From the NCBI GenBank assembly GCA_964034945.1, contig OZ035962.1, positions 94,000,784 through 94,064,783 of the forward strand: a stretch of 64,000 bases of DNA. The letters run 5' to 3'. Shown here piece after piece: positions 1 through 11,044 of this stretch. Positions within the stretch are counted from its first letter, which is position 1, and the number at the start of each line of letters is the position of its first letter. The position numbers and the translations under genes are program-made. The notes under the pieces were generated by a model. The model did not search any database. It worked only from the letters and a program-made list of their open reading frames with translations, and was not told where the DNA came from. This stretch comes from Chrysopilus asiliformis. Lineage: Eukaryota; Arthropoda; Insecta; Diptera; Rhagionidae.

Positions 1-1005
1 ATAGATATTGAGTCCTTAATTGGTTAATATATTTGGCTGTATGATTTTTTCGGAAATAAATAAAAATTTGAGGCAGAAGCAATTTTTAGTAAAAAAAAAG
101 GTTAAGTTCGTGAGCAAAATTGTTCCTCTTTATTCAAATATTTTTTTTTCGTTTTTGAAAAGTTCATCATCCTCGGCGCTTCAGCTCTCGGAGAACCTGT
201 GCCTCCTTAATTGGGTTTCATAACAATTTCTTTCCTGCTCTGCACTTACAATTTTTACATGGATTGCGAACCATGGATGAACTAAAACATTTGAAAGGTT
301 CACCAAGTCAAAAAAAAATTAAGACCAAAAGCGTTTAAAAATTATTTTACATAAGTCTTCCATATATCAATTTTTGTGGACAATTGCTTCCTGGAAATTG
401 TAGCCTGATTAAAATGATCATACAAAACTTCACCATGAAATAATTTAATATACATTTTGTCAGAAATATTTTATTGGCGAAAAATTTTAGTGCTTACTGA
501 AATTTTCGTTCGTATCGTTAAAAAGCCAAGATTTAAAATAGTTCAAGTGGATAAACGATTTTCTGAATCATTCTAGGTTCATAACATAACACAAGAACCA
601 TTTCGCTAAATAATAAAGGATCAAAATTCGTCGAGTTTCCATCGGATTGCTCATATCAGACTAATCGGTTCTCTAAAAATAAATTATCTTATCCTCTGCA
701 AGACTACCAATTCTATGCACGCTTCGAGCAAATGAAATGGAAATGCTGTGACATAAAGCAGTCCAAAACCCTATCGATAGCAGCTAACGCTTCAAGGTTA
801 TTGAAATTCTGAATTATCAAAAACCGATTACCAAAAAAATTATCAAGTGTTGTTTTTGTGCAAGACCATCTCGACCAGGGAAGGCCGACGATATTCAAAA
901 GTTCTTGGGATCAAAGTTAGGTTATGATCGCCTGTCCGTATGCTTGAAAGACTAATTATCAGTGGAAAAACTATGTAAATTTGTAATGTATGAAAAATAA
1001 ATTAC
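1..1005. other. AT-rich stretch, no clear gene
   Basis: No convincing coding exon, RNA gene or element end is seen here. The stretch lies downstream, on the minus strand, of the putative targeting-peptide exon at 1006-1146, so it may be intron of that gene. Short open frames on both strands lack codon bias and family resemblance. Confidence 0.4.
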
Positions 1006-1146
1006 TTGTAACAGTCCAGTTATCGTAGCAGGAGCTAGATTTCCGTGCAAAAGCCGGATTTGTGGTTGTAGTTTTGCTGCTGCATTTCTGGCTAAAATCG
1101 CCGCTGATCGGCTGGCGAAACATCGAATTCCACTAACGAAGGACAT
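1006..1146 (-). CDS. possible first coding exon of a mitochondrial acyl-carrier-like protein (partial)
   Basis: A 47-residue minus-strand frame starts at the ATG at 1146 and ends in a good donor (CAA|GTAATT) after codon 47. The peptide begins MSFVSGIRCFASRSAA, is rich in Arg, Ser and Ala and has no acidic residue, as expected for a mitochondrial presequence. Its spacing of Arg/His/Pro residues resembles, from memory, the N-terminus of insect mitochondrial acyl carrier protein (NDUFAB1/mtACP), which is involved in complex I, lipoate synthesis and Fe-S assembly. No exon with the carrier motif (DSLD serine) was found in 1-1005, so downstream exons are outside the window or this is a fragment. 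It is divergent from the gene at 1563, about 0.4 kb away. Confidence 0.35.
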
Positions 1147-1562
1147 TTTCTTAGCTACAACGAACAAATTACTAATAAAGCACTTTCGATAACTGCAGAA
1201 ATTTACGATATCTCAAACCGGGATGAATTATGTAAAAGTCCGAGACTTCGAAGAGGCAGGAAAATATGGAAGTCACATGAACTGCACCGAAATGTCATTG
1301 AGCGGATGATTGCATAATGGGGTAATTTTTGTTTATCTGCTTGTATTTATGAAAATTTTAGATCCAACGACTCGATTTTAAGCCAAATATTGCAGATATT
1401 CGCTCGAAATTCAGAGCGCTTTTTCTACAAATTGTATTCACTTGGAAATTTTCAAAAAATTGCAATATTTTTTAAACATGCAGTGCCAATTTTCATCACT
1501 GGCGCTGGTGTCGGGGATAATTTTTGACGTTTCAAAGTGCAGTTCAAACAAAAGTAACGGAA

Positions 1563-2243
1563 ATGGAAGGAAAACAAGACCAACTCTTGAACGAAATCAG
1601 CAAGAAAATAGTGGAAAATCTACCGAAGTGTGAGGAAATCCTGCAAGGATGTATAGCTGACGTCAAAATACCAACTCTGGAAGAGTTTCGCGCGGAAATT
1701 GACAATATAAAAATCGAAGAAATTGGAAACGATGAAGTGACTTTTGGGGAGCTATCGGAGATTTTTCAGTCATTCAACGAAGTCTCGATTTCCGGCGAAC
1801 CAAATCGAAGCACCTCCAACTCTAGTATCAACAATGAGACTGCATATGCAAAGGCAAAAGAAGATTTATACAAATCTTACGTTGAGGATTACAAAAGAAG
1901 TGTATATACGCAGAAACATGCAACCGAGAGACTACAGAGATTCGAGTCAAAAATAAAGGAATACAAGACAGAACTAGAAGAATTTAACAGGTTTATGGTA
2001 AAATTGAAAAAATACATACCAAAAGAACAAGAAAATGGGGAACTAACCTTCACGAAGGAAGAACGCAACGAACTTTCCGAATTTTCTGAAGAACTTCAGG
2101 CATTCGAATATATTCAAAGTAATAGCAATATGTTTAAGATAGAACCGGAAGAAAGCGATCAATTAGATATTATATCAACACTCGTGAGAGATGTCATTCA
2201 GAAAACTTCATTCAGCACAGGAAATTCATCTATCAATAAATAG
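1563..2243 (+). CDS. acidic coiled-coil protein of unknown function (226 aa)
   Basis: This is a single-exon frame. The open frame reaches back to a TTG at 1524, but the first ATG is at 1563 (MEGKQDQLLNEISKK), giving 226 residues. The protein is rich in Glu and Lys and has two predicted helical/coiled-coil segments, about residues 1-75 and 105-165, separated by a Ser/Asn-rich linker. No catalytic motif, signal peptide or membrane segment is visible. The composition fits a small structural subunit, such as a kinetochore, augmin or vesicle-tether component, but I do not recognise the family. An AATAAA overlaps the end of the ORF (about 2234), so the 3' UTR is probably very short and meets the convergent inositol monophosphatase gene. 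Confidence 0.65.
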   Translation: MEGKQDQLLNEISKKIVENLPKCEEILQGCIADVKIPTLEEFRAEIDNIKIEEIGNDEVTFGELSEIFQSFNEVSISGEPNRSTSNSSINNETAYAKAKEDLYKSYVEDYKRSVYTQKHATERLQRFESKIKEYKTELEEFNRFMVKLKKYIPKEQENGELTFTKEERNELSEFSEELQAFEYIQSNSNMFKIEPEESDQLDIISTLVRDVIQKTSFSTGNSSINK

Positions 2244-2366
2244 TTATTTTATAAAACAATATTTATTTTATTTAAAAATGGAAGTTACTAGCATTACTAG
2301 TCTGATATAACAATTTAAGTATCCTTTGCGTATACTTAAAGATATTCTTCACGTAAATATTAATTA

Positions 2367-4037
2367 TCAATCGAAGTGGACATCGGTCATCTGGTTAGCT
2401 TTCTCAATAAGGCCAATCATTTCTTGGCAAACTCCTTCGCAACAAGCCGCTACCAAATCCGGGTGCATAACGTCGAATTCCCGTCCGGTTGGATGATAAA
2501 CTACACCACCCGCTTCACGAATTAAGACGACACCTGGAATTTTTTTAATATGCTTAAAATCATTTCTAAACTAGATGGGGCATGGTGTTGTTAATATTCA
2601 CATTTTTTTTGTTTAATTTCTAATTTTACCTGCAGCCATATCCCAGGGTTTCAAATATTCAATATGGTAGCATTCAAGTGATCCATTGGCAACGTAACAA
2701 AGTGCAAGGGCAGCACTTCCAAATGATCTAGTTCTAGGAATTCACAGAATTCCAGGTTATTAAATAAAATTTGAAATTAAAAATATTTCTTACCCAGTTG
2801 CATTTGACGCCAGATGGTAGGACCTTTTAATGATATTGTCTCGAGCTACTTTTGAATGTGCAAGGGAAATTTCAATCCCAACAACTCCATCTTTATACTA
2901 AAATAACAAAAATATACGATTACTAACAGGAGTCTAGAAGAACTTGATTTTTAAAAGACTGATTTTGATCTGTTATAGTAATAATAAAATGATTTTACAA
3001 CCGTTTGCCATTAAAATAATAACAGCTACAATTCCCGGAAATTAAACGACCAAAGGCTATTTTAACCACACACGGAATTAGATTTTCTAGACTTGCAGGA
3101 GCTGGACTCGAATATTCTAAAATTTCAGGCGTTAGAGTTAGACCTTCTAGACTTTCAGGAGCTGGACTCGGATATTCAAAAATTTCAGGAGTCGGAGTTG
3201 AAGTTTAAGCTAACAATTCCACAGTCCTGATTTTGAAAGCCAAACACCATAAATTATGCAATGCAACATGGCCTATTCATATTGTTTACAAATAAAAAAG
3301 TCTCATATAATTATAATGGCAAAACAAAATATGATAGATATGAAATACAAACAAGCACCCGTCGCTTATCTTTAAAAAAATGATTAAATGACTTTCAAAT
3401 TTTACACTGAGTCTACAAACGTCGTTGAGGTAATCACAATCCTACTCACCTGATCTCTTTCGCTAACATGAATTCTCTGCCCGTTGCAAAAGGCCCCCTG
3501 GCCCTTTCGAGCTGTAAAAAACTCATTAATAATTGGATTGTACACGATGCCCATGACGAGTTCTTTATCGACGGCCAAACCAATTGAGATGCATGTGTGC
3601 GGAATTTTCTTAATGAAATTGGAAGTCCCATCAATTGGATCAATTATCCATGTCGGAGCATCGGTCAGTTCGGGTTCCACAGTACTCTCCGCTGACGACT
3701 CCTCACCAATAAATTTGTGATCTGGGTATTTTTCCGAAATCCCATTCACCAGAAGATCCTCAATTTCTCTATCGTATTTGGTAACCAAATCGTAGAATGC
3801 AGTTTTTGTCTTGACGCCCTTTTGGGTTTCATCGTAGCCCACTTTCATAATTTGACCAGATTGCAAAACCAGCGAGCTGACCTTGAATAAACCAATCAAA
3901 TGACCTATCAATTGATGGATTTTAATTTAATGTTAATGAAAACTAGCAAAGGAATTTTGCTTAAGATTTCAGTGAATTTATAAAAAAAATCTCACATGAT
4001 TGTAGTATTCCTCAAGTGTTGTGTCGTCCACGGGCAT
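2367..4037 (-). CDS. inositol monophosphatase family protein (282 aa, 5 exons)
   Basis: The exons (minus strand) are 4037-3996, 3881-3450, 2897-2794, 2733-2630 and 2533-2367. They join in phase to 282 residues, close to the family's usual 270-290. The enzyme hydrolyses myo-inositol monophosphates to free inositol, feeding phosphoinositide synthesis in the cytosol; it is Mg2+-dependent and Li+-sensitive in known members. The metal-site motifs are all present: GEES at residues 73-76, IDPIDGT around 94-100 (Asp95 and Asp98) and WDMAAG at 223-228 (Asp224). Exon 1 encodes only 14 residues (MPVDDTTLEEYYNH) and is defined by a clean GTGAG donor. The intron between exons 2 and 3 carries a 60-bp tandem duplication. 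The family assignment is firm; which paralogue it is cannot be told. Confidence 0.93.
3081..3200. repeat. two 60-bp tandem units in an inositol monophosphatase intron
   Basis: Positions 3081-3140 and 3141-3200 are imperfect copies of one 60-bp unit sharing CAGGAGCTGGACTCG and AAAATTTCAG-like blocks. On the minus strand both units stay open in one frame and would give a 20-residue repeat rich in Pro, Ser and Glu, but the frame has no Met and a stop lies just upstream, so I treat it as non-coding. Confidence 0.7.
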
Positions 4038-4710
4038 TTTGTCAGGATAATATAAATAAACACTACACACAAATTCTTATTAACGACGATTAAGTAATAA
4101 TATTTGTTCAACAAGTAATGCAAAATATAAATGCGACTGATAAGACCTATCGCCGTCAATGGTAAGCACTGAATGTCAAACCCAATGTCTAGAACATCCA
4201 ACTTGCCAGAATTTGTTTTTTTTTCATCATTTTACTCGTCATATCTATTTGAGCGTGAGACGAGGTTTTTTCCACTCCTCTCTGCGCTAAATTGTGGCCA
4301 CAAAACATAGATCCACAACCGCGTAAATTGAAGATAAAATTCATTTGTGGCCTGACCAAAAAGTAAACTTTTTATTATCTGAAGTTTTCGTACTATCGGC
4401 AAAGTCCCAATTAAGATAGTAGCAAATGGGAGTTTATTTAGATAATGAATCTGTGAAAATTCTTTATTTTGAAAACGTCTATGGCCGATTTTTGATTAAT
4501 ATTTGTGTCACTTGCAGGAAATAGTTTTATTATTACTAACTGATGTAAAGTAATCGCATACAAAACAATTTTTTTTTTAAAATCACTTGACGGTAACTTA
4601 CATTTCTTTTATCGTTTTTGAAAAACAACCCTTTCAAATTTGAAGTTGGCCTTGTTAAAAAAATTACTTTCCTTTCACAATATCTTTAACGTTTAAATCG
4701 CATTTAGAAA
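4038..4710. other. intergenic region between divergent genes
   Basis: This 0.67-kb spacer lies between the inositol monophosphatase start (-) and the pyruvate-kinase-like gene start (+). It must hold both promoters and 5' UTRs. No TATA box or repeat stands out. Confidence 0.5.
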
Positions 4711-7700
4711 ATGTATTCCACCACAATTTCTAATTCAACTCTGAATACACAAAGTTCGCAAAACGCTCCTCTCAATCCTTTATTCAAGAACGACGACACG
4801 GAAATTCCAAAGCAAGCCTTCTTCATACCAACAACCTATGTTGACGATATTCTATTGGCTGATAAGAATTGCATTGAGCAAAAATCAAAATCTCAAAAGA
4901 AACTCGTTTGCCAAATTTGCAAGCGACACCTAAAATTTCAATGGGAAGAAATTATCGAAAATCTCAAGCGAAAAAAACCGGAAGTTTGTAAATTCGCACA
5001 TGAAAAGAGAAATGAAGCTCTTGCGAAACGACCACAAGCATCGATTTACCAAGAACAGTTTTTACAGCTGGATGTACCCTGGTATGTGCAAAATGTGAGA
5101 AATCGACCACCCTATGAACGATTTTATTGCTATCCAAAAATTATTTTAAGTTTAGATTATGGATTTGATGATCTTCGAAAAATCGTGGATTATGCAGGTG
5201 AATTTTATTTCATTTAATTTCCATTTATTGCCAAAAAAAAAAAAATCTTATACAAAGGTTTTAAGGAATATCACATAAAAAAGATCTTATAATAAAAGAG
5301 AGGAGGGATTAATTAATTAAAAGAGAAGGGATAATTAACGTGACGTATTTAATGGTCCTTTTGAGCTAAATCGGTTTCTAAAAATTGTTTATAAACCCAA
5401 GGACTTCCAAGTTGGAGGGCAAGTGATTTTTTCTCTGTCTAAAAATATAGTTTTTCACTATCTTACCGAATATCAAAATCGGTTCTGTAATTTAAAAAAA
5501 AAATCTGATGTGAACAGCACATGAAATGAAATTTTAGTTTATATAAAAAAGTGATTTTTTTACGGAATCTAAAATATCTCGATAACAGAAAAATATATCG
5601 ATTTACGGTAAATGTAGAGAATTTTAATTCTACCTTTATCTGTTTTTTTTCGAGAAACCGTTAGTTTGCAAACAATTCGCAAAAATCTGTCTTTTAAACT
5701 TTTAACACATTGAACGCCACATCGCACGAAAACGGTCATGATTATATAGGATTTTACAATGCCACTGAATTCGATGGCCTCCGACGAACATTTTCAAGCT
5801 TTCAGCTTGGCCCGGGAGCTATTTGTTCATAGTTTTTTTGAGGATATAGGTTGAGGAATTTTTTAAAATTAATTTTGTAAAACAAGCAAAACTATTTCGA
5901 AAAAAAAAATAATCTTATTCATAGAAAAAAGTACAAAATAACTTCTGAATTGTAAAAAGGCAGTCATTCTAATTTTTTTGTTTTATTTATGTTACATTTT
6001 TCTTTTTATTCATGTTGTTTTTTCATTTGAGAAATTCAACTGAAATAAAGATGAAATATAGAAAGAAAAGCGAAAGGAAAGAAAAGAAATACATACTGTT
6101 TTGAGTGCGAGTATTTTGGGAAGCAAGTAAGGTACAGCTGTGATTTTTCAGGACATTGTACGCAGAATGTGGCCGTCCTTTTTAGGGACTTCCGTGTACC
6201 TTCACGACCTACAGGGCCATTCGATCAAAAACGAGTGAAACAGAAATCCTTGCAGAAAAGATACAAAAAGGACCTGTTGACAGCCCATATTGGGCTGTCT
6301 TTTTCCATTCGTATTTTTCCACGGGGACTTCCGTGTACCTTCACGACCTACAGAAGCCATTCGTTCACAAAAAGCCACGTGCCTTCGGGGAAAACATTAC
6401 CGATTTTGCCGTGGCGTTCAATGTGTTAATGAAAATATATCAAAAATGGTAAAATATAATGAATAACAGTAAAATACAAAAAAAAATTGCGGCAAATATT
6501 ATTCTCTACAATTCATCTCATATTATTTTTATATTTTTCGGGTAATAGCAAATTTTTAAATAACGTCATATCTCGATAACGGCTTGGAATATGCAATGTG
6601 AGAAATTTTGTTGTCTCCAGTTTTTGTCATAAATAGGACTACTGAAAAACGCGTAGTTTCGGAGTAAACAATAAAAAACATATTTGCATTTTTTAAAAAG
6701 GCGCCATTTTGGCTATTTTCGGATAACTTATTTCCACCAAAAGTTGATAGGATCGTTCCATTTCAGGACCAAACATCCCTGTAAAATTTCAACATAGGTC
6801 AGGCATGTTTGCCCTGAAAACCCATCAGGAGCCTGTTTCAAACATGCCTGATCTATTGGGGGGAAATTGGATGTGAAAACATCCACAAAAATAATATAAT
6901 ATTTTTGTTATATTATTTTTTGTTTTTGCAGACCTATAAGCCAAGAAATTCCAATAGGATTATACAATACTTTATTGTTTTTTGTATAAGAAAGTAAAAA
7001 TTTTAAAAAAATGGAACTATTGTTACATTTATTATAGTATCTACTATCTACTTTTTATGACCACAAGCACGACTATATAGTTTTTACTTGAAATGTGATT
7101 GGTTAACTATCAGAGAGGTCACCGGAAGGAAGTGACTATTTAATAATCAGTACTTACTTACATATCGGTTATTGCACCTATTTTTTTTAATTTGACCTAA
7201 AAAGTTTAATTTGACCTAAAAGGTGGGTAAACCACAATTAAATTTTTGTGCATTGGTTTACGAAGGTTGTCTGGTTTATGAAGTTTTTTAAGGCAATAAG
7301 CAAAACAACTCCGAAGAAATCATTGCTTAACAAATTTTTTTTCAAACCACGTTAATTGAAACCTCTTAATAAGATCTTTTTTTGGTTTCTAAAAATCCCT
7401 ACCCATAGGTAGATTTTCTCACGCTATGAAGAAATAAATATCTATAATATTTACACTTTTCCAGCTGACGCGATCAATTTATTCCACATAAATCTTAAAA
7501 TCGGCACACACAAAATCCACACTCAAACGATCGAAAGCATAAACAAGGCAAATCGAAAGTTGGATCAAGATTTAGACGTGGATTTTCAACTGGCAACTAT
7601 ATTAGAAATTGCAGACAAAAAATTACGAACTGGATTAATTAATCATTGTGGAACAGTTTTTCTCGATAAGAACTCAAAATTTGTAATCACCGGAGATCGA

Positions 7701-8864
7701 CGTTTCAGTCACAATGGAACCCACGAATATGTTTATGTGAATTTTTCAGACTATGTGCCCAGACTAAAATGTGGTGGCATCATAAAAATTGGCGAAGAAA
7801 TTCAAGTAATTATCAAGAATATTCTAGTCCGTAGCATTATTTGCAAAGTTGTAAAAGATGGACTTTTAAAATCCAATCAATCGGTGCAGCTGCCATTGGA
7901 AAGCCATTCCAAATTAATTGAAGTTACAGAGGAGGAACGAAAAGATGTGGAATTCGCACTTAATGGGGGTGCTGATTATATCCTTTGTGCATTTGAAGAA
8001 AATTCGAATTTCTTTAAATATCTTCATTGGGAAATCGCGAAAAAACAACGGGGCGTCAGAGTTTTGGGGAAAATTTCTCCAAATAGTGAAAATTTGAGCA
8101 CAGATACAATTGATTACATTTTACAATTTTTTTCTGGACTTTGGCTAGATGGAGACATAATTGAAAAGTCCGCTTTCGATGCGTTTTTGCTAGGCAAGTG
8201 CCTAAAATTTGGAAAAATTATAATTCGAAGCGGAAAATTTATTAAAAGCGAACATGTGCATTTGCCCGATGATGAGGAAACGTTAACGTCTGCGTTTTTA
8301 TATCCCGATTGTATTGCAATTTCAAATGTAGAAAACGGAGTAGTGAAAACCGGCAATATTAGGTCGATTATTTCTACAAACTATCCAGACATGAATTGGA
8401 AGACTTTGGAGTATTGTTGCAATAAAACTATGAAAGCTAGTGCAACGATGGAAAATATCTTCGTGAAAAATGTAGTTCTGACTTCGATTCTAAATCAAGC
8501 AACTTGCATAATTGTCATAGATAACAATGGGAGGACAGCGAATTTAATATCGCAGCATCGTCCAGTTGTACCGATTTTAGCAAACGTCCGCGAAAAGTCC
8601 GTTGCTGCGAATTTAGCAATTTGGAAGAATATAATCCCGTTAGTTTATTTGGAACCGTGCCTTTCATCTTGGGAAATCGAGCTGAACATGCGATTAGACT
8701 ACAGCATAAATTTCGGCAATCGGATAGGTTTCATCTCTACTCAAGAGCCATTTATTGTCTGTTTCGACTCGAAACGAAAAAGAAGTTTCACCGATTCTTT
8801 TCGAATTCTCCGAATAAATGCAAATAGAACTCTAACATCAAGCGCAAACTGGATCACAATTTAA
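4711..8864 (+). CDS. divergent pyruvate-kinase-family protein, probable pseudoenzyme (628 aa)
   Basis: Exon 1 is 4711-5197 and exon 2 is 7465-8864; the phase-1 junction (GCAG|GTGAAT ... TTCCAG|CTGAC) gives 628 residues. The core follows the pyruvate kinase order: a strand-one segment (YPKIILSLDYGFDDL), the substrate-loop region (residues about 164-180), a B-domain-like stretch, the barrel, and a C-terminal domain with the family signature VIDNNGRTANLISQHRPVVP. Catalytic elements are lost: the NFSHG loop reads LFHINL, the MVARGDLG segment reads LWLDGDII, and the ATQMLESM segment is unrecognisable. A Lys survives in LGKISPN. The roughly 120-residue N-terminal extension with a C-x2-C pair (CQICKRH) is not typical of the enzyme. 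Insects carry divergent PK paralogues, some testis-biased in flies. Glycolytic activity is unlikely. The 2.3-kb intron contains a piggyBac-type insertion. Confidence 0.85.
5500..5701 (-). repeat. left part of an old dispersed repeat split by a transposon
   Basis: This segment, with motifs TTTACGGTAAATG and CCGTTAGTTTGCAAAC, is similar to the reverse complement of about 16740-16890. Together with 6430-6850 it forms one older repeat copy interrupted by the element at 5706-6425. Confidence 0.55.
5706..6425. mobile_element. piggyBac-type non-autonomous element (720 bp)
   Basis: Both sides carry the tetranucleotide TTAA (5702-5705 and 6426-6429), the piggyBac target duplication. The terminal inverted repeats start CACATTGAACGCCAC. 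Inside are two subterminal direct copies of a roughly 30-bp block beginning GGGACTTCCGTGTACC (about 6186 and 6324). A transposase frame is absent, so it is a MITE-like derivative lying in the intron of the pyruvate-kinase-like gene. Confidence 0.8.
6430..6850 (-). repeat. right part of the split dispersed repeat
   Basis: Reverse-complement homology to 16370-16600 and to 29190-29440 is visible, for example GGTCCTGAAATG and CCAAAATGGCG blocks. The piece continues the repeat started at 5500-5701. Confidence 0.6.
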
Positions 8865-8870
8865 ATTTAC

Positions 8871-8876
8871 TTTATT
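8871..8876 (-). terminator. AATAAA polyadenylation signal for Prp3
   Basis: The minus strand reads AATAAA here, about 105 bases past the Prp3 stop. Cleavage 10-30 bases further would fall inside the last codons of the convergent pyruvate-kinase-like gene. Confidence 0.55.
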
Positions 8877-8980
8877 GATTTATGTACATAAATTGAATTC
8901 GTGTAATGTCTAAATGTTAATGCCATCAAATATAGTGAACATCAGCGTAGTTAAAGTGGTAGCACTAGATTCCTTCTTTG

Positions 8981-10988
8981 TTAGGCATCCTCAGAAGCTT
9001 CCAATACCGCACCAGAGTAAGCCAAATCCCAATAATGTTCGACTTGATGTTTCTGGAAAAATTCCCTAGCCATTTTCTCCATGGGGAAAATCTTAAATTT
9101 CAACTCTCCAAAATGCCTCCGTTGACTAGTCCCCTCCCATACCAGAACGCACGAATTAGGAATCTCATTGCCATCGGCATTTTTCACGACATCCTCCTCC
9201 CACTTGATGCGATTCAACATTAATCTGCGGTACTTCTTCTGTTGTTTCGGTCCACCTTCAACGACCACAACGCAACAATCTCTAAATAGAACCACAATTC
9301 CAGTCATATGAAGTTGTTTGGCGTTTGTCTCCACTTTAAATTTTTTGCTAGCGTTGTCGTGTAGGTCTCTAATACGATACACGCTAACATGGACTCCGCA
9401 ACTGGTGTCCTCTCTAATCTTTCGGATTTTCTTGTCTCGTTTCTGTTCGACTGTCAATTTCCTAGCATTATTTGCATCTTCATGTGCTTTCTGACGCTTT
9501 GCCATTTGCTCTCTGACGTGAGCCTCAATTTTCGTTGGATCTTGAACGGCCTCCGTTCCTAAAACTCTCATCAAATTCGAAATCCTTAGCTTCGGCTCTG
9601 GTGGAGGTACAAGACCCAAACGGATCTTTTCCTGCTCCTCTTTCCAGGCTTCTCTGCGATTTTGCCTCCTGAGTTTCTTTCGTTCTTTCTTCGTAAGGAA
9701 CACTGGCAAGTAAACGGGCTTTAGTGGTTCATCTGAAAATTGACTCTATTAGGATTTCTCTCTTTTTGAATAAAAACTTTGCGTAATACTCACTTGGTGG
9801 CTTCATTTGTGTTGGATGTTCTATTAGATTGGTAATTGCTGATTGTCTAATGCTTATTTTCGCATTCACAATCGTATTTAAATCATTGGCCAGTATAACG
9901 GAGTCCCACCACTCCATCTGGGGCACATCATCTGCATGGTGGTCCTGTTTAGGCGCAATCAATGCCAATTTCGTTGCAGAACTAATGCCCGTCTTCCTAG
10001 CAATTTGAGAAATCTCATTCTGTAGCTTCTCTAGTTGAGCTTTCATCCGCAATCGCTCGGCCATTTGTTGGAATTTTCCCGGTTCATGGAACCGAAGGCT
10101 CCGCTTGTTTCGCAATGCTGGCTTGGCATTGATGCGATCGTCGAAGAATTTCACGGTTTCCTCCGTGATAGCCTTTTCTATGATCTGATTTTTAGTGAAA
10201 ACCTCTCGCTTCTTCGCGCGGATGTTAGCTTTCAATGTAGGAGCAACCGTTGGGATGTTGATTGCTCTCCCACTTTTATCAATAGTCCGACCTTCGTCAT
10301 CCAGAATGAGAGGCTTCGGACGCTCCTGTACTTGTGGAACGAGGCTCGACAGAGTTCCCGAAAGTTTCGCCCGAATCTGTGCCTGTAGCTCGGCTATTTT
10401 CTTGGCTCGATCAGGGTCTTCCCTTTTAGCCCCTAACACTTGCGACGCCATTGCCACAGGCAGACCAATCTGTGGTACAGACGCCAGGAGTGGGTCCTTA
10501 TCTTTTAATGTGCTAAGCGCTCGCTTCCTCTCTTCAATCTCCCGTTGAGCGTTTGCCATCATCAGCTTGATTTGTTGGGACGACAGGGTGTTCGCTGACT
10601 TTTGGGTTGAAGACTCCGTCGACGCCGCTTTAGAAGACTCCACCTTGGCCCCCCTCTCTTCGGCTGGGGGTTTGTCGAACTTGGACACCTTCGATTTCTT
10701 AACCTCCTTATCCCGGTTCTCTTCATCTCCCTGCCGTTTCCTGTTCTTCTGCGAGCGCCTATAGTCCTCCAGAAACTCGACTACTTTGTCAGACAGGCGA
10801 CTCGCTTTCTTCGAGTCGAGGATGGTTGCGAGTTTGTCGGATATACGTTTTCTGTCGTATCCATTGTACAGACAGTTTTCGATGGTGTTGAGAACTGTGC
10901 TACTATCTCCTGACCCGATTGTACGGTATACTATCCCGTCGAGCTCGTTGTGGAAGTCCTCGATTTCCCTTCGCGAGTAGTAAGTCAT
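8981..10988 (-). CDS. Prp3: U4/U6 small nuclear ribonucleoprotein Prp3 (648 aa, 2 exons)
   Basis: Exons 10988-9794 and 9732-8981 join at A|GTGAGT ... TTTCAG|ATGAA to give 648 residues, near the length of human PRPF3 (683). Prp3 is a nuclear scaffold of the U4/U6.U5 tri-snRNP that grips the U4/U6 duplex before spliceosome activation. Visible parts are an N-terminal PWI-like region (residues 1-75), a Lys/Glu-rich linker, a conserved PRP3 block with [18 protein letters not shown] and [18 protein letters not shown], and a C-terminal DUF1115 domain ending [14 protein letters not shown]. The gene is convergent with the pyruvate-kinase-like gene (116 bp between stops) and divergent from eRF1. All conserved segments are intact. 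Confidence 0.96.
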
Positions 10989-11044
10989 AGCGGCACTAAA
11001 TTTACAGGATTTTGCAAAAACTCTAAACTGATTGATTGGACTTA

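Noticed and set aside
10035..10548. Two 117-residue plus-strand frames
   Set aside because: They are antisense shadows of the Prp3 coding exon.
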